64,000 nt of DNA, taken from positions 62,001-126,000 of the forward strand of contig NZ_QRBZ01000026.1 of the NCBI RefSeq assembly GCF_009833085.1, written 5' to 3'. The position numbers and the translations under genes were made by a program. The notes under the pieces were generated by a model. That model saw nothing but the letters and a program-made list of their open reading frames with translations. It was not told where the DNA came from and searched no databases. The stretch is from Nitrosomonas oligotropha (lineage in GTDB: Bacteria > Pseudomonadota > Gammaproteobacteria > Burkholderiales > Nitrosomonadaceae). Positions 35,429 through 44,896 of this stretch are shown piece by piece; the first letter of the stretch is position 1; each line of letters starts with the position of its first letter.

Positions 35429-36007
35429 ATGAAATATTACGATCGCTGCTGGTTATCTCTTTTGATATTCCTGCCCTTGCTGACGGGGTGTGTACCCATG
35501 TTTGCCATCGGCACCGCAGCAGGAACAGGAGCATATATCTCTGAAGATCGCAGAACCAGCGGTATGTTCATCGAAGATGAAGGTATCGAACTGAAGAGTG
35601 CACGGCGCATTCACCAGCAATTTGGCGATAAAGTGCACATCAATATCACCAGCTATAACCGCATGGTTCTCTTGACCGGCGAAGCCCCCTCAGAGGACAT
35701 CAAGACGGATATCGGAAAACTTGTGATGGGCGTTGATAACGTGCGCAGGATTTTCAACGAAATTGCGGTGGCCGGACACACTTCATTAGCCTCCCGCAGC
35801 AATGACACGCTGCTGACCTCCAAAGTGAAAGCACGCTTTCTTGCGGAACGGAAATTTCAAATCAATCACGTCAAGATTGTGACTGAAAATGAAGTCGTTT
35901 ATTTGCTCGGCGTAGTGACACGGCAGGAAGCGGATAACGCTGCGCAAATTGCCAGTTCTACTTCAGGTGTTAAGAAGGTCGTAAAAGTATTTGAATATTT
36001 GAATTAG
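35429..36007 (+). CDS. BON-domain lipoprotein (DolP/OsmY-like)
   Basis: A 192-residue outer-membrane-associated lipoprotein. The lipobox LLTGC puts the lipidated Cys at 21. Two BON domains follow at about 50-118 (VHINITSYNRMVLLTGEAP) and 125-190 (VKARFLAERKFQINHVKIVTENEVVYLLGVV). Dual-BON lipoproteins such as DolP support outer-membrane integrity and bind anionic phospholipid. The ATG has a GGAG-type site (ACGGAGTGGAAAA). The gap to the FAD-oxidase gene is 22 bases, so they may be cotranscribed. Confidence 0.93.
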   Translation: MKYYDRCWLSLLIFLPLLTGCVPMFAIGTAAGTGAYISEDRRTSGMFIEDEGIELKSARRIHQQFGDKVHINITSYNRMVLLTGEAPSEDIKTDIGKLVMGVDNVRRIFNEIAVAGHTSLASRSNDTLLTSKVKARFLAERKFQINHVKIVTENEVVYLLGVVTRQEADNAAQIASSTSGVKKVVKVFEYLN

Positions 36008-36029
36008 GCAATCAGGTCATTAATTAAAC

Positions 36030-37412
36030 ATGCTACCGGAAAATCTGCTGGTTGAGTTACATGCGGCATTCCCGCCGGAACGATTTTATACCGACCCAGT
36101 GGATTGTTACGCATATGCGTATGACAACAGCCGCAAGATTTTTCCTCCCGATGCCGTGCTGTTTCCGCTCACCACCGCAGAAGTAAAACACATCGTAACC
36201 CTCTGCAATCGCTATCGAGTGCCGCTCATTCCACGTGGACGTGGTACCGGAACAGCGGGCGGTAGTTTGCCGGAGTTAGGCGGTATAGCGTTGTCGATGG
36301 AACGCATGTTGAATATTATTTCAGTTGATCCCGCTAATCGGGTAATTGTTGTAGAACCCGGCGTATTGAATCAAGCCGTGCAAGATGCAGCAAAGCCGCA
36401 TGGTTTTTTCTGGCCGCCGGATCCTTCCAGTGCGATGTTCTCGACTGTCGGCGGAAATATCGCAACCGGTGCGGGCGGACCACACGCTGTCAAATATGGC
36501 ACAACCCGGGAGCATGTTCTAGGTTTGAAAGCCGTCACTGCTGCAGGCGATTTTATTACCACCGGCTGCTATACCACCAAAGGGGTTGTCGGCTATGATC
36601 TCACGCGGCTATTGATTGGTTCGGAAGGCACACTGGCTGTAATTACGGAAGCGACGCTTAAACTGACTGCATTACCTGGCGCCGTTGCCGGCATCACAGC
36701 GCATTTTCGTGATTTAACGAGCTGTACAGCTGCCATCGTTAAGATTATGGCACAACCGCAACTGCCTAGTGCACTTGAATTCTTGGATTCCGGCTCTCTG
36801 AATCTAATACGAGGGCGCTATCCCGACATGCTGCCGCTGAATACAAATGCCATGTTGATGATTGAGGTTGATGGTTTTCACAACGATATCGCCGATGCGA
36901 TAGCTGCCATTCTATCCGCTTGCCAATCGGACGGCTTGATTCACGCAAGTCGGGTCGAAAATACAGCCACATTATGGCAAGCGCGCAAAGCACTTTCACC
37001 CCTGCTGCGTGAAATTGCGCCGAAGAAAATCAATGAAGATGTTGTCGTACCCGTTAATACGTTGCCACAATTTCTGCATGGATTAACGCAATTAAGCATG
37101 CACTATCATCTACAGAATGTGAATTTTGGCCATGCTGGTAACGGCAACATCCATGTTAACCTGCTGATTAATCCTGATGATGCAGATGAAGTGGCACGAG
37201 CGGAACGTTGCTTGGATGAAATATTCGATTTAGTGATCAAGCTTCGCGGTACACTGTCAGGAGAACATGGCGTAGGCAGTGAGAAAAGAGCTTTTGTGAG
37301 CAAAGAAATTGATAGTGTGACTTTAGATTTAATGCGTAACATCAAACAACTGTTTGATCCCAACAACATTCTTAATCCGGGAAAATTATTTCCCGCAGCC
37401 GAACAAGTATAA
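36030..37412 (+). CDS. FAD-binding 2-hydroxyacid oxidase/dehydrogenase (GlcD family)
   Basis: A 460-residue flavoprotein. The N-terminal PCMH-type FAD domain has PRGRGTGTAGGSLPELGGI and PDPSSAMFSTVGGNIATGAGG. The C-terminal FAD-oxidase domain has NFGHAGNGNIHVN, the LSGEHGVGSEKR segment and ends with NPGKLFP. Family members are glycolate oxidase subunit GlcD and D-lactate dehydrogenases. No glcE or glcF lies nearby, which favours a single-subunit D-lactate or D-2-hydroxyglutarate type enzyme, but the substrate cannot be decided from sequence. Confidence 0.92.
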   Translation: MLPENLLVELHAAFPPERFYTDPVDCYAYAYDNSRKIFPPDAVLFPLTTAEVKHIVTLCNRYRVPLIPRGRGTGTAGGSLPELGGIALSMERMLNIISVDPANRVIVVEPGVLNQAVQDAAKPHGFFWPPDPSSAMFSTVGGNIATGAGGPHAVKYGTTREHVLGLKAVTAAGDFITTGCYTTKGVVGYDLTRLLIGSEGTLAVITEATLKLTALPGAVAGITAHFRDLTSCTAAIVKIMAQPQLPSALEFLDSGSLNLIRGRYPDMLPLNTNAMLMIEVDGFHNDIADAIAAILSACQSDGLIHASRVENTATLWQARKALSPLLREIAPKKINEDVVVPVNTLPQFLHGLTQLSMHYHLQNVNFGHAGNGNIHVNLLINPDDADEVARAERCLDEIFDLVIKLRGTLSGEHGVGSEKRAFVSKEIDSVTLDLMRNIKQLFDPNNILNPGKLFPAAEQV

Positions 37413-37495
37413 AGTTTCAACTGCAAAACTGCATCTGTGATATTTGATCATTACCAGGCAATTTCAAATATCACAGGCACAGCTTAGCTATACAT

Positions 37496-38389
37496 CTAAA
37501 AAAAGAAATAATGATCCACAAGCAGCGCAACAAACAGCAGTGCTAGATAAAGTATCGAGTAGCGGAATGCTTCCCGAGCCAATTGATCGCTATAATTACG
37601 ATAAATTTCTATGGCGTAGTACATAAAAATGCCATTTAATATCGTTGAACTCACCAAATAGATCATCCCGCTCATTTGAGTCACATAAGGCAGGAAGACG
37701 ACTACACACAGAATGACGGTATACAGCAATACTTGCAATTTTGTGAATTGGTCGCCATGGGTCACTGGTAACATCGGCATGCCAATTGAGGCATATTCAT
37801 TCTTTCTGTATAGCGCAAGTGCCCAAAAATGGGGTGGGGTCCATGCAAAAATAATCAGAAAAAGCAATAATGCGTCACTCGCGATCTCTCCAGTCACCGC
37901 TGTCCATCCAAGCACCGGAGGCATAGCACCAGATGCGCCGCCAATGACGATATTTTGCGGTGTCAATGGTTTCAGTATGACGGTATAAATGATGGCATAA
38001 CCTACAAAAGTGCCTAATGTCAGCCACATGGTCAATTCATTGACCCATTCATATAATATGAAAAGCCCTGTCCCGCCAACGATCATCAAGAAGAACAGTG
38101 TCTCAGGCACGCTTACTTTACCTTGTGGTAATGGACGGCCTTTTGTCCTAGCCATGACAGCATCCATTTTTTGTTCAACCAAGCAATTCAGTGCGGCCGC
38201 AGCCCCTGCAACCAATGCAATACCGATGGTGCCCAATAGCAGAATATCTAAAGGCACGGCACCAGGAACAGCCATAAACATTCCTATAACTGCGGTGAAT
38301 ACGATGAGAGATACAACACGCGGTTTGGTCAACCGGTAAAACTGGTTGATTCGTGATGCTGTCTCATGCAATGCCATACTGATAGCCAT
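37496..38389 (-). CDS. ctaB: Haem O synthase (protohaem IX farnesyltransferase)
   Basis: CtaB/CyoE (297 residues) adds a farnesyl group to haem b, giving haem O, the precursor of haem A in aa3 oxidases. It is a UbiA-superfamily membrane protein with about nine helices. The first polyprenyl-binding motif is N-x5-Q-K-M-D ([22 protein letters not shown]) and the second lies in [21 protein letters not shown]. It closes the cox gene cluster. Haem A synthase (ctaA), which usually precedes it, is absent here. Confidence 0.96.
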   Translation of the reverse strand: MAISMALHETASRINQFYRLTKPRVVSLIVFTAVIGMFMAVPGAVPLDILLLGTIGIALVAGAAAALNCLVEQKMDAVMARTKGRPLPQGKVSVPETLFFLMIVGGTGLFILYEWVNELTMWLTLGTFVGYAIIYTVILKPLTPQNIVIGGASGAMPPVLGWTAVTGEIASDALLLFLIIFAWTPPHFWALALYRKNEYASIGMPMLPVTHGDQFTKLQVLLYTVILCVVVFLPYVTQMSGMIYLVSSTILNGIFMYYAIEIYRNYSDQLAREAFRYSILYLALLFVALLVDHYFFF

Positions 38390-38465
38390 CTTATTAACCT
38401 CCTTGCAAATCGAATATCTTTAGTTTATTAATACATAGTTTCCCACGAGGAGAAAACTGCCATTT

Positions 38466-39047
38466 TTAATGTTCTATCTGTGATACGTGTAGCAGTCTTT
38501 TTAGATCCTGCCCCATTTTTGTTCCATTAACTTTTTCTGGAAAGCGCATCATTAAATTACCCATCGGATCGATGAGATAAATATGTTTTGTCTGCGTTTC
38601 AGCATTTTCTATAAAACTTAAAATCTCACTATCTTTCGCAGTCACAAAAAATGTGCCTTCATGTTCTTTAATGAGCTCGGCATCGGGCGCATTATCGTCA
38701 TTAATAAGCCATAGCCGTTCAATTCGATGCTTTTGCTTTCCTTGTACAAGCCTAACTTGACGCATGAAATATAATTTTTCCTTGCACGCTTCATCGCAAT
38801 GACCTGAGTCCACTGTTACTAACACCCATTTGCCATGCAGATCCTTCATGCGCAAAATCGTATTATCCGTGAGATTGGTGCCTTTTCCCGCAACCTTCAC
38901 GATTGGTAACAAATCACCATAATGTGTACTTTTAGGCTCATATTCGAAGAAATAAAGCGCATATGAAATTATTACCGGAGAGCACATCAGTGCTAACAAT
39001 AATAAAAACTTACGTCTATTCGTTTTTTGAATTTTTTCGTTTGACAT
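38466..39047 (-). CDS. Membrane-anchored thioredoxin-fold protein of the cox cluster
   Basis: A 193-residue protein with one N-terminal transmembrane helix (FLLLLALMCSPVIISYALYFF, about 14-34) and a periplasmic thioredoxin-like domain. WVLVTVDSGHCDEACKEKLYFMRQ carries the CxxxC pair (C83, C87 region) seen in SCO-type copper chaperones, and IYLIDPMGNLMMRFP resembles the SCO C-terminal part. In betaproteobacteria this gene sits between SURF1 and ctaB and is usually annotated only as a cytochrome oxidase-associated membrane protein. It overlaps the SURF1 gene by 32 bases. A role in copper delivery to CuA is plausible but inferred. Confidence 0.85.
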   Translation of the reverse strand: MSNEKIQKTNRRKFLLLLALMCSPVIISYALYFFEYEPKSTHYGDLLPIVKVAGKGTNLTDNTILRMKDLHGKWVLVTVDSGHCDEACKEKLYFMRQVRLVQGKQKHRIERLWLINDDNAPDAELIKEHEGTFFVTAKDSEILSFIENAETQTKHIYLIDPMGNLMMRFPEKVNGTKMGQDLKRLLHVSQIEH

Positions 39048-39738
39048 TCAACACTATGAAAATAATTACTGCTGTCGCAGCTAATGAAAACCATTGAACC
39101 GCATAACCAATATTTTTAGACGCTCCCGAATCAGGCCTACTCCAATCCCTTATCAATCCGTCTTTTTCTTCACTTTTCTGTAGCAGCATCAGTGGCTGCA
39201 ATGTTAAGCCAGTGATTTCTTGATAGCGCTGTAAGTCGAAACTATCCCAAACCTGCCCTTCAGTAGCTCTATCCGAAAGTTCGAGTGTTCTGATTTCAGG
39301 CGAAGCTGCAATTCCTGTAATTTTTACTTCACCGCTTACTTCCGCTACGGCTGGTAATACTGATCGATCCGATCCTGTGGCAACCCAACCTCTATTTACA
39401 ACCACATGAAGCGCGCTGTTCAAAATTTTAAGCGGCGTAATAACGTGATAACCTGCTCGACCATGATATGTTTTGTTATCAAGATAAATTGTATGCTCTG
39501 GTAAGTACTCTCCACTTACTTCTACATCACGATATTGAAAGTCTTTTAATTTTACCAAGGTACCCGGCAATAAAACGGCGGGTTGTTTTGCGTATTGTTC
39601 CAACTGCTCAAATTGCGCACTTTTTTCTTCCGCACGCGATAATTGCCATTTGCCCAATTCAATAAAAATTATTACCGAAACAATGGTGATTACGATTGCC
39701 CACAATCTTGGCTCAAAGCGATACCCCAATAGATTCAT
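39016..39738 (-). CDS. SURF1 family cytochrome oxidase assembly protein
   Basis: A 240-residue inner-membrane protein with helices at about 12-30 and 213-232 and a periplasmic domain between. Motifs include LGKWQLSRAEEKSAQ, the NRGWVATG-type stretch (VVVNRGWVATGSDRS) and a final NIGYAVQWFSLA. SURF1 proteins help insert haem a into subunit I. The gene overlaps the thioredoxin-fold gene by 32 bases. The gap to coxC contains a long-range inverted repeat. Confidence 0.93.
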   Translation of the reverse strand: MNLLGYRFEPRLWAIVITIVSVIIFIELGKWQLSRAEEKSAQFEQLEQYAKQPAVLLPGTLVKLKDFQYRDVEVSGEYLPEHTIYLDNKTYHGRAGYHVITPLKILNSALHVVVNRGWVATGSDRSVLPAVAEVSGEVKITGIAASPEIRTLELSDRATEGQVWDSFDLQRYQEITGLTLQPLMLLQKSEEKDGLIRDWSRPDSGASKNIGYAVQWFSLAATAVIIFIVLNVKRKNSKNE

Positions 39739-39848
39739 TTTATTTGAATATTGCTATAAGAATTGTGAATTACTTCTGAGTGAGCTGCCGGAATCCGGAA
39801 TTTTTTATTGAAAGATGCAATCCAGATTAGTTATTAATCATTTAAACA

Positions 39849-39934
39849 AAGATTCCAGCCATTTACACACTTTGCTGTTGCGCTTTCACTTAAACTCGAA
39901 ACTTACAACTTTCCGGTGCAAAGGCTGGAATCTT
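39849..39934 (-). repeat. 12-bp perfect inverted repeat in the coxC-SURF1 gap
   Basis: AAGATTCCAGCC at 39849-39860 is the exact reverse complement of 39923-39934, with 62 bases between. In the operon message this forms a stable stem right after the coxC stop, followed by TTTGTTT. It could attenuate transcription into the assembly-factor genes or protect the upstream message. The intervening 62 bases show no ORF. Confidence 0.65.
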
Positions 39935-39955
39935 AACTTACTATGACTGAATAAC

Positions 39956-40813
39956 TTACATCAAATATACAAACACAAACAATCCAAGCCATACCACGTC
40001 AACAAAGTGCCAGTACCATGCCACACCTTCAAAACCAAAATGATGTTCTGGCGTAAAGTGACCAGCTACGCTGCGGAAATAAATCACAATCAGCATAATC
40101 GTACCGATTGTCACATGGAAGCCATGGAACCCGGTCAACATGAAAAATGTAGAACCGTATGCGCCTGTCGTTAGTTTCAGATTCAGATCATTATATGCAT
40201 GGATATATTCGTAAGCTTGACATCCAATAAATAATGCACCTAAGAATATCGTCGCCAACAACCATAATTTCAGTCCGTCACGTCTGTTTTCTTTCAGTCT
40301 CCAGTGCGCAAATGTCACTGTAACGCCTGATGTTAAAAGCAGCATTGTATTAAATGCTGGCAATCCCCATGCACCCATTGACGTGAATTTCTCATGCACA
40401 CCAGGCCCTGCTGTCGGCCATGTACCGTCATAAGCTGACCAGAAAGTATTTCCTAACACCGTACTTTCTTCTTGTAACCATGGTATCGAAAGGTTGCGCA
40501 TGTACCACAACGCACCAAAGAATGCACAGAAAAACATAACTTCAGTAAAAATGAACCAGCTCATCCCCCAACGAAAAGAGCGATCTACCTGCTCTCCATA
40601 CTTACCACTTTCACTTTCTCTGGCTACTGTTCCGAACCAACCGAACAACATATAAATTAAAATTGCAAAACCTATCGCTAACAAACCGTAGCCTAACTCC
40701 ATTTTATTCATGGTCAGAGCTGCGCCTGATCCCATGAACAGAATCGCCGTTGATCCAATAATTGGATATGACGATGGAGCTGGGACGTAATAATGTCCTG
40801 ATTCTTGACTCAT
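39956..40813 (-). CDS. coxC: Cytochrome c oxidase subunit III
   Basis: A 285-residue, seven-helix membrane subunit of the aa3-type oxidase. Characteristic stretches are RWGMSWFIFTEVMFFCAFFGALWY, the TSGVTVTFAHW segment and GFHGFHVTIGTIML, ending WYWHFVDVVWLGLFVFVYL. Subunit III stabilises the D-channel proton uptake of subunit I. It lies 36 bases downstream of the DUF2970 gene. The ATG has a GGAG-type site (AGGAGAGAAGA). Confidence 0.97.
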   Translation of the reverse strand: MSQESGHYYVPAPSSYPIIGSTAILFMGSGAALTMNKMELGYGLLAIGFAILIYMLFGWFGTVARESESGKYGEQVDRSFRWGMSWFIFTEVMFFCAFFGALWYMRNLSIPWLQEESTVLGNTFWSAYDGTWPTAGPGVHEKFTSMGAWGLPAFNTMLLLTSGVTVTFAHWRLKENRRDGLKLWLLATIFLGALFIGCQAYEYIHAYNDLNLKLTTGAYGSTFFMLTGFHGFHVTIGTIMLIVIYFRSVAGHFTPEHHFGFEGVAWYWHFVDVVWLGLFVFVYLM

Positions 40814-40849
40814 TCTTCTCTCCTCCTACTTTTATGTTTTTCTCAAATT

Positions 40850-41059
40850 CTAACTAACAACCAATCTGACTAAAAGCATCACGCCTATTACAAAAAGTGC
40901 ACCGCCTATAATTCCGCCGATGATTAATTGAACTGGCTTCAACGTTGCTGCATCTTTTTCAAGATCACTTTTTTTGCGTATTCCCATAAAGGCGAACATT
41001 ACTGCTTTTGCAACCTGCCAAATTGTTCCGCTGGCTTGTTTATCAGTAACATTGCTCAA
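40850..41059 (-). CDS. DUF2970 family small membrane protein
   Basis: A 69-residue protein with one hydrophobic segment at about 47-68 (IIGGIIGGALFVIGVMLLVRLVV) and a WQVAKAVMFAFMGIRKKSDLEKD stretch typical of DUF2970. This gene is regularly found between ctaG and coxC in betaproteobacteria. It may assist oxidase assembly, but no function has been established. Confidence 0.92.
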   Translation of the reverse strand: MSNVTDKQASGTIWQVAKAVMFAFMGIRKKSDLEKDAATLKPVQLIIGGIIGGALFVIGVMLLVRLVVS

Positions 41060-41071
41060 CTTCTCAATCCC

Positions 41072-41623
41072 CTATTTTTTGGCTGTATTTCCGCCATCTG
41101 GTAATTCAAAAAAAGTGTATGAAATCGTCACAGTATCCACATCGGCCGGCAATCCCGGTTCAATTACAAACTGAACCGGCATTTGCCTTGTCTCATTTGC
41201 TTTCAGCACTTGTTTTGTAAAGCAAAAACACTCAAATTTCTTTAAATGCTTTTCCAAAAACCGTGGACTATAGCTAGGTATTGCTTGTCCTGCTATCTCA
41301 CGATTTGAGCTGTTTGTAATTTCGTACATCACAGTAATCGGTTCTCCTGGATGAATGCGAGCGCTAGACTGAAGAGGTTTGAATTGCCAAGGTAATCCTC
41401 TTATATTGGCATCAAACTCAATTGTGACCCAACGCGCTTCATCCACCCAGTTATCCTTAGTTAGAACATCTGGCTGTAACAGATTATTAATTCCAGTTAC
41501 TTCACAAAACTTTTCATAAAATGGGACTAATGCATAACCGAATACGAACATCACTAATGAAAAAACCATTAGTTTCTTGAACATCAGCACGTTCGCTCTA
41601 GAATTGCTATTCATCAATCCCAT
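41072..41623 (-). CDS. ctaG: Cytochrome c oxidase assembly protein CtaG (Cox11)
   Basis: CtaG/Cox11 (183 residues) delivers copper to the CuB site of subunit I. It has one N-terminal helix (LMVFSLVMFVFGYALVPFYEKFCEVTG) and a periplasmic immunoglobulin-like domain with the copper-binding CFCFTKQ motif (KFECFCFTKQVL) and a PVQFVIEP stretch. Either ATG 41623 or the in-frame ATG 41614 may be used; the latter overlaps the stop of the small upstream gene (TGATG), which favours translational coupling. Confidence 0.96.
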   Translation of the reverse strand: MGLMNSNSRANVLMFKKLMVFSLVMFVFGYALVPFYEKFCEVTGINNLLQPDVLTKDNWVDEARWVTIEFDANIRGLPWQFKPLQSSARIHPGEPITVMYEITNSSNREIAGQAIPSYSPRFLEKHLKKFECFCFTKQVLKANETRQMPVQFVIEPGLPADVDTVTISYTFFELPDGGNTAKK

Positions 41624-41721
41624 TGTTTTATGATTACCGTTAAATAAAGCGCTAGCACTGTCATTAATAGAACCATTGCTGTTCTAATTTTTTTGCGCCT
41701 CAAATCCGTTTCTTGTGACAT
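41614..41721 (-). CDS. Cytochrome oxidase small assembly protein (35 residues)
   Basis: A very short gene between coxA and ctaG encoding MSQETDLRRKKIRTAM and then a single helix VLLMTVLALYLTVIIK, ending QWD. AGGAA precedes the ATG by five bases. Betaproteobacterial cox clusters commonly hold such a gene here, annotated as cytochrome oxidase small assembly protein. Its stop overlaps the internal ctaG ATG. It is easily missed because of its length. Confidence 0.85.
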   Translation of the reverse strand: MSQETDLRRKKIRTAMVLLMTVLALYLTVIIKQWD

Positions 41722-41741
41722 ACAATTTCCTAACTGCTTGT

Positions 41742-43328
41742 TTACTTAACAATAGGTGGTGTTTCAAAACTATGATATGGAGCCGGTGAAGGCAAGTGCG
41801 TCCATTCCAAAGTCGTTGCACCATCCCATGGCATTTGTGGCGCTTTTTCACCACCACGAATGCAATTAATCACAATGTACAAGAAAAGCAATTGTGTCAA
41901 TCCAAATCCAAATGCACCGATACTTGAAATCATATTGAAATCGGCAAATTGGATATTGTAATCCGGGATTCTGCGCGGCATTCCGGCTAAACCTAAGAAA
42001 TGCTGAACGAAAAATGTCAGATTGAAGAAGAACATCGACAACCAGAAATGCCATTTACCCAATGTTTCACTATACATATGACCGGTCCATTTTGGCAGCC
42101 AGTAATATACGCCTGCGAACAATGAGAATAATGCGCCTGAAACCAGTACATAATGGAAATGCGCGATTACATAGTAGGTATCTTGCACTTGAATATCAAT
42201 CGGTACGATTGCGCAAATAACGCCACTGAATCCACCGATCACAAACAAGAAAATAAAACCTATTGCAAATAACATCGGCGTCTCGAAAGACATCGATCCG
42301 CGCCACATTGTTGCTGTCCAGTTAAATACTTTCACCCCTGTTGGTACTGCGATCAACATCGTTGCATACATGAAGAACAACTGACCAACAGTTGGCATAC
42401 CGGCTGTGAACATATGATGCGCCCAAACTACGCACGACAAAATAGCAATCGATGCAGTAGCATAAACCATTGATGAATAGCCAAATAACGGTTTACGTGA
42501 GAACGTTGGAATAATTTCAGAAACGATCCCGAACGCTGGCAAAATCATAATGTAAACTTCTGGATGACCAAAAAACCAAAAAATATGCTGAAACATTACC
42601 GGGTCACCACCGCCAGCCGCATTGAAGAAGCTTGTGCCGAAATGACGATCAGTCAATAACATGGTTACCACACCTGCTAACACTGGCATTACCAATACCA
42701 GCAAATAAGCGGTAATCAACCATGTCCACACAAACATCGGCATCTTCATCAGCGTCATACCAGGCGCGCGCATATTCAAAATGGTCGTTATGATATTGAT
42801 CGAGCCCATGATTGAGGATGCGCCCAAGATGTGTACCGAGAAAATCATCAGATCAACACCCAAACCACCTTGTGTTGATAGTGGTGGATAAAAAGTCCAA
42901 CCACCCGCCGCGGCGCCACCTGGCACAAAGAACGAGCTAACAAGCAAAGTTCCCGCTACTGGTAATAACCAAAAACTCCAGTTATTCATGCGAGCAAATG
43001 CCATATCTGGCGCGCCAATCATCAGCGGCACTTGCCAGTTCGCAAAACCCACGAAAGCCGGCATGATGGCGCCAAACACCATAATCAAGCCGTGCAGGGT
43101 TGTAAATTGATTAAATAATTCAGGCTCTAAGATTTGAATCCCTGGCTGGTATAGCTCTGCTCGAATACCCATAGCCAAAAAACCACCCACAAGAAACATG
43201 GTAAAACTGAACCATAGGTACATCGTACCAATATCTTTATGATTGGTCGTTCTAACCCAGCGCATTATCCCACTGGGATGATGATCATCATGTCCGTGAC
43301 CGTGTGCGTCACCATGTACTGCTGCCAT
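41742..43328 (-). CDS. coxA: Cytochrome c oxidase subunit I (aa3 type)
   Basis: The 528-residue catalytic subunit with 12 transmembrane helices that reduces O2 at the haem a3-CuB site and pumps protons. [17 protein letters not shown] carries the D-channel Glu and the cross-linked His-Tyr pair, which marks an A1-type haem-copper oxidase. [12 protein letters not shown] gives the two CuB His, and [17 protein letters not shown] gives the haem ligands. The His/Asp-rich start ([13 protein letters not shown]) is common in betaproteobacterial copies. It follows coxB by 12 bases. Confidence 0.98.
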   Translation of the reverse strand: MAAVHGDAHGHGHDDHHPSGIMRWVRTTNHKDIGTMYLWFSFTMFLVGGFLAMGIRAELYQPGIQILEPELFNQFTTLHGLIMVFGAIMPAFVGFANWQVPLMIGAPDMAFARMNNWSFWLLPVAGTLLVSSFFVPGGAAAGGWTFYPPLSTQGGLGVDLMIFSVHILGASSIMGSINIITTILNMRAPGMTLMKMPMFVWTWLITAYLLVLVMPVLAGVVTMLLTDRHFGTSFFNAAGGGDPVMFQHIFWFFGHPEVYIMILPAFGIVSEIIPTFSRKPLFGYSSMVYATASIAILSCVVWAHHMFTAGMPTVGQLFFMYATMLIAVPTGVKVFNWTATMWRGSMSFETPMLFAIGFIFLFVIGGFSGVICAIVPIDIQVQDTYYVIAHFHYVLVSGALFSLFAGVYYWLPKWTGHMYSETLGKWHFWLSMFFFNLTFFVQHFLGLAGMPRRIPDYNIQFADFNMISSIGAFGFGLTQLLFLYIVINCIRGGEKAPQMPWDGATTLEWTHLPSPAPYHSFETPPIVK

Positions 43329-43340
43329 AGTTATCTCCTT

Positions 43341-44162
43341 TTACTTATTTTCTACATGCATTGATGTTTTAACTGCAGATGCATTCAACTGAGCGGCCAC
43401 CCATTTTGAATATTCACCTGCTTCCATGACTTCTACCACAATCGGCATAAACCCATGATCTTTACCACACAATTCGGCACACTGACCACGATAAACCCCT
43501 GGTTTATCCGCTGTGAACCATGTGTCACGAATAAAACCTGGTACAGCATCTTGCTTACTACCCAATGCCGGCACCCACCACGCATGAATCACATCGTTTG
43601 CTGTCAGTATAACGCGCACTTTCTTCCCAACTGGCACAACTACACGGTTATCCACTTCCAGCAGATAGTTCTCGCCTTTGGGTGCTTTATTCTCAACTTG
43701 AGCGCGCGGTGTCGAAAGCTTGCTATAGAAACTAATACCCTCACCCTCACCTTGGAGATAATCATAGCCCCACATCCATTGATAGCCAGTTGCTTTAATG
43801 GTCATATCAGGACTCGATGTATCCTTCATTGCAATTACTGTTTTTGTTGCAGGATAAGCCATCGCAATCAAAATGATACAAGGTATGATGGTCCAAATAA
43901 ACTCAACGGCTGTACTGTGATGAAAATTCGCCGCCTTATAGCCCAAAGACTTTCTATGTTTAAGTATTGAATAGAACATGACTCCAAACACAGCTACAAA
44001 TATAGCCAGACAGATCCACATAAGCAAAATGTGCTGATCGTAGATATCTCTTGCTATGACACTCTGCGGTTCTGGAAAATTGTATTTAGATCCCACCGCC
44101 ATGCTTGAGTACAAAGCAAGAGCGGATATCCCCGACAGCGTTACTACTGATTTACTTCTCAT
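43341..44162 (-). CDS. coxB: Cytochrome c oxidase subunit II
   Basis: A 273-residue subunit that takes electrons from cytochrome c at the CuA centre. There is a signal peptide or signal anchor (1-24), two helices (about 43-63 and 85-105) and a periplasmic cupredoxin domain with the CuA ligands in CAELCGKDHGFM and DVIHAWWVPALG. No C-terminal haem c domain is present. The ATG at 44162 is chosen because GGGGGGG lies five bases upstream; an in-frame ATG at 44210 would add 16 residues outside the signal peptide. It is first in the cox operon. Confidence 0.95.
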   Translation of the reverse strand: MRSKSVVTLSGISALALYSSMAVGSKYNFPEPQSVIARDIYDQHILLMWICLAIFVAVFGVMFYSILKHRKSLGYKAANFHHSTAVEFIWTIIPCIILIAMAYPATKTVIAMKDTSSPDMTIKATGYQWMWGYDYLQGEGEGISFYSKLSTPRAQVENKAPKGENYLLEVDNRVVVPVGKKVRVILTANDVIHAWWVPALGSKQDAVPGFIRDTWFTADKPGVYRGQCAELCGKDHGFMPIVVEVMEAGEYSKWVAAQLNASAVKTSMHVENK

Positions 44163-44627
44163 ATTTCCCCCCCACATGATTACTAATTTTACAGATTCAG
44201 GTACAACCAAGAACGCTACCTACCTGTACGTTTTTTTGTTCAGCCAGCTAACGGAAGTCATACGCCAGAATCTTACTTTGTTAAAACCACACCATGATTG
44301 ACGCCAATTACATTTTCTTGGCCGAATTTCCTAATTATCCGCAACTTAGATTTTCTTAGTTATAGATATCTTCTACATGCTAATTAATCGAATGGAAATT
44401 CTAGCACGCCACCGCTGCTCAAACAAGGAAAAATCATGATTTTTATAGCAATATTCCCATGCTTATAAAATGGTATTGCCCTGAGAACGCTACTTAAAAG
44501 CATTGCGAAAAGCAGAAAATTTCATCTTAATTATTGATACAAATGCTACGTTAAAATACATCACCACCGCATTCCAATCTGAAATTTTCTTTAATTGAAA
44601 CTCTATCCACTTGCGACAAAATTAAAG
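44163..44627. other. Intergenic region upstream of the cox operon
   Basis: About 465 AT-rich bases before coxB, with the cox promoter expected on the minus strand. No convincing ORF or RNA gene was found. GAACGCTAC occurs twice (44211 and 44485), and a near-palindrome GTAC...GTAC lies at 44200-44229. No promoter matches consensus well enough to call. Confidence 0.5.
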
Positions 44628-44807
44628 TTACACCAACATTGCCAAAAATGTGACAAATATAGCTATCGCTATTACAGGAATGACAAACCCCATCCAATCG
44701 GATGATGTTCCCTGCGGATTGTTTTTTATCATTTCCCGAGCTGCCGGAAAAAAAAAGATAATGAACGCGATTAATGCCAAGGCAGAAATAATTTCCATCC
44801 AATCCAT
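44628..44807 (-). CDS. Small two-helix membrane protein, unknown function
   Basis: A 59-residue protein with two hydrophobic segments (about 4-22, IISALALIAFIIFFFPAA, and 38-58, WMGFVIPVIAIAIFVTFLAML) and a charged loop between. The ATG at 44807 has a strong AGGAG five bases upstream, which also rejects an ATG eight codons earlier. No family is recognised. It follows the yccA-like gene and its terminator, so it probably has its own promoter or lies on read-through transcript. Confidence 0.7.
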   Translation of the reverse strand: MDWMEIISALALIAFIIFFFPAAREMIKNNPQGTSSDWMGFVIPVIAIAIFVTFLAMLV

Positions 44808-44844
44808 AATTGCTCCTGATTTAATGCACACTCATTCCAAAACA

Positions 44845-44867
44845 AAGCCCCGGCTAAACCGGGGCTT
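44845..44867 (-). terminator. Rho-independent terminator after the yccA-like gene
   Basis: On the minus strand AAGCCCCGG, loop TTTAG, CCGGGGCTT and then TGTTTT. A perfect 9-bp GC-rich stem 30 bases after the stop of the Bax inhibitor-like gene. Confidence 0.88.
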
Positions 44868-44896
44868 CAAATGCCTCAAACAACAACACTTAGGAA

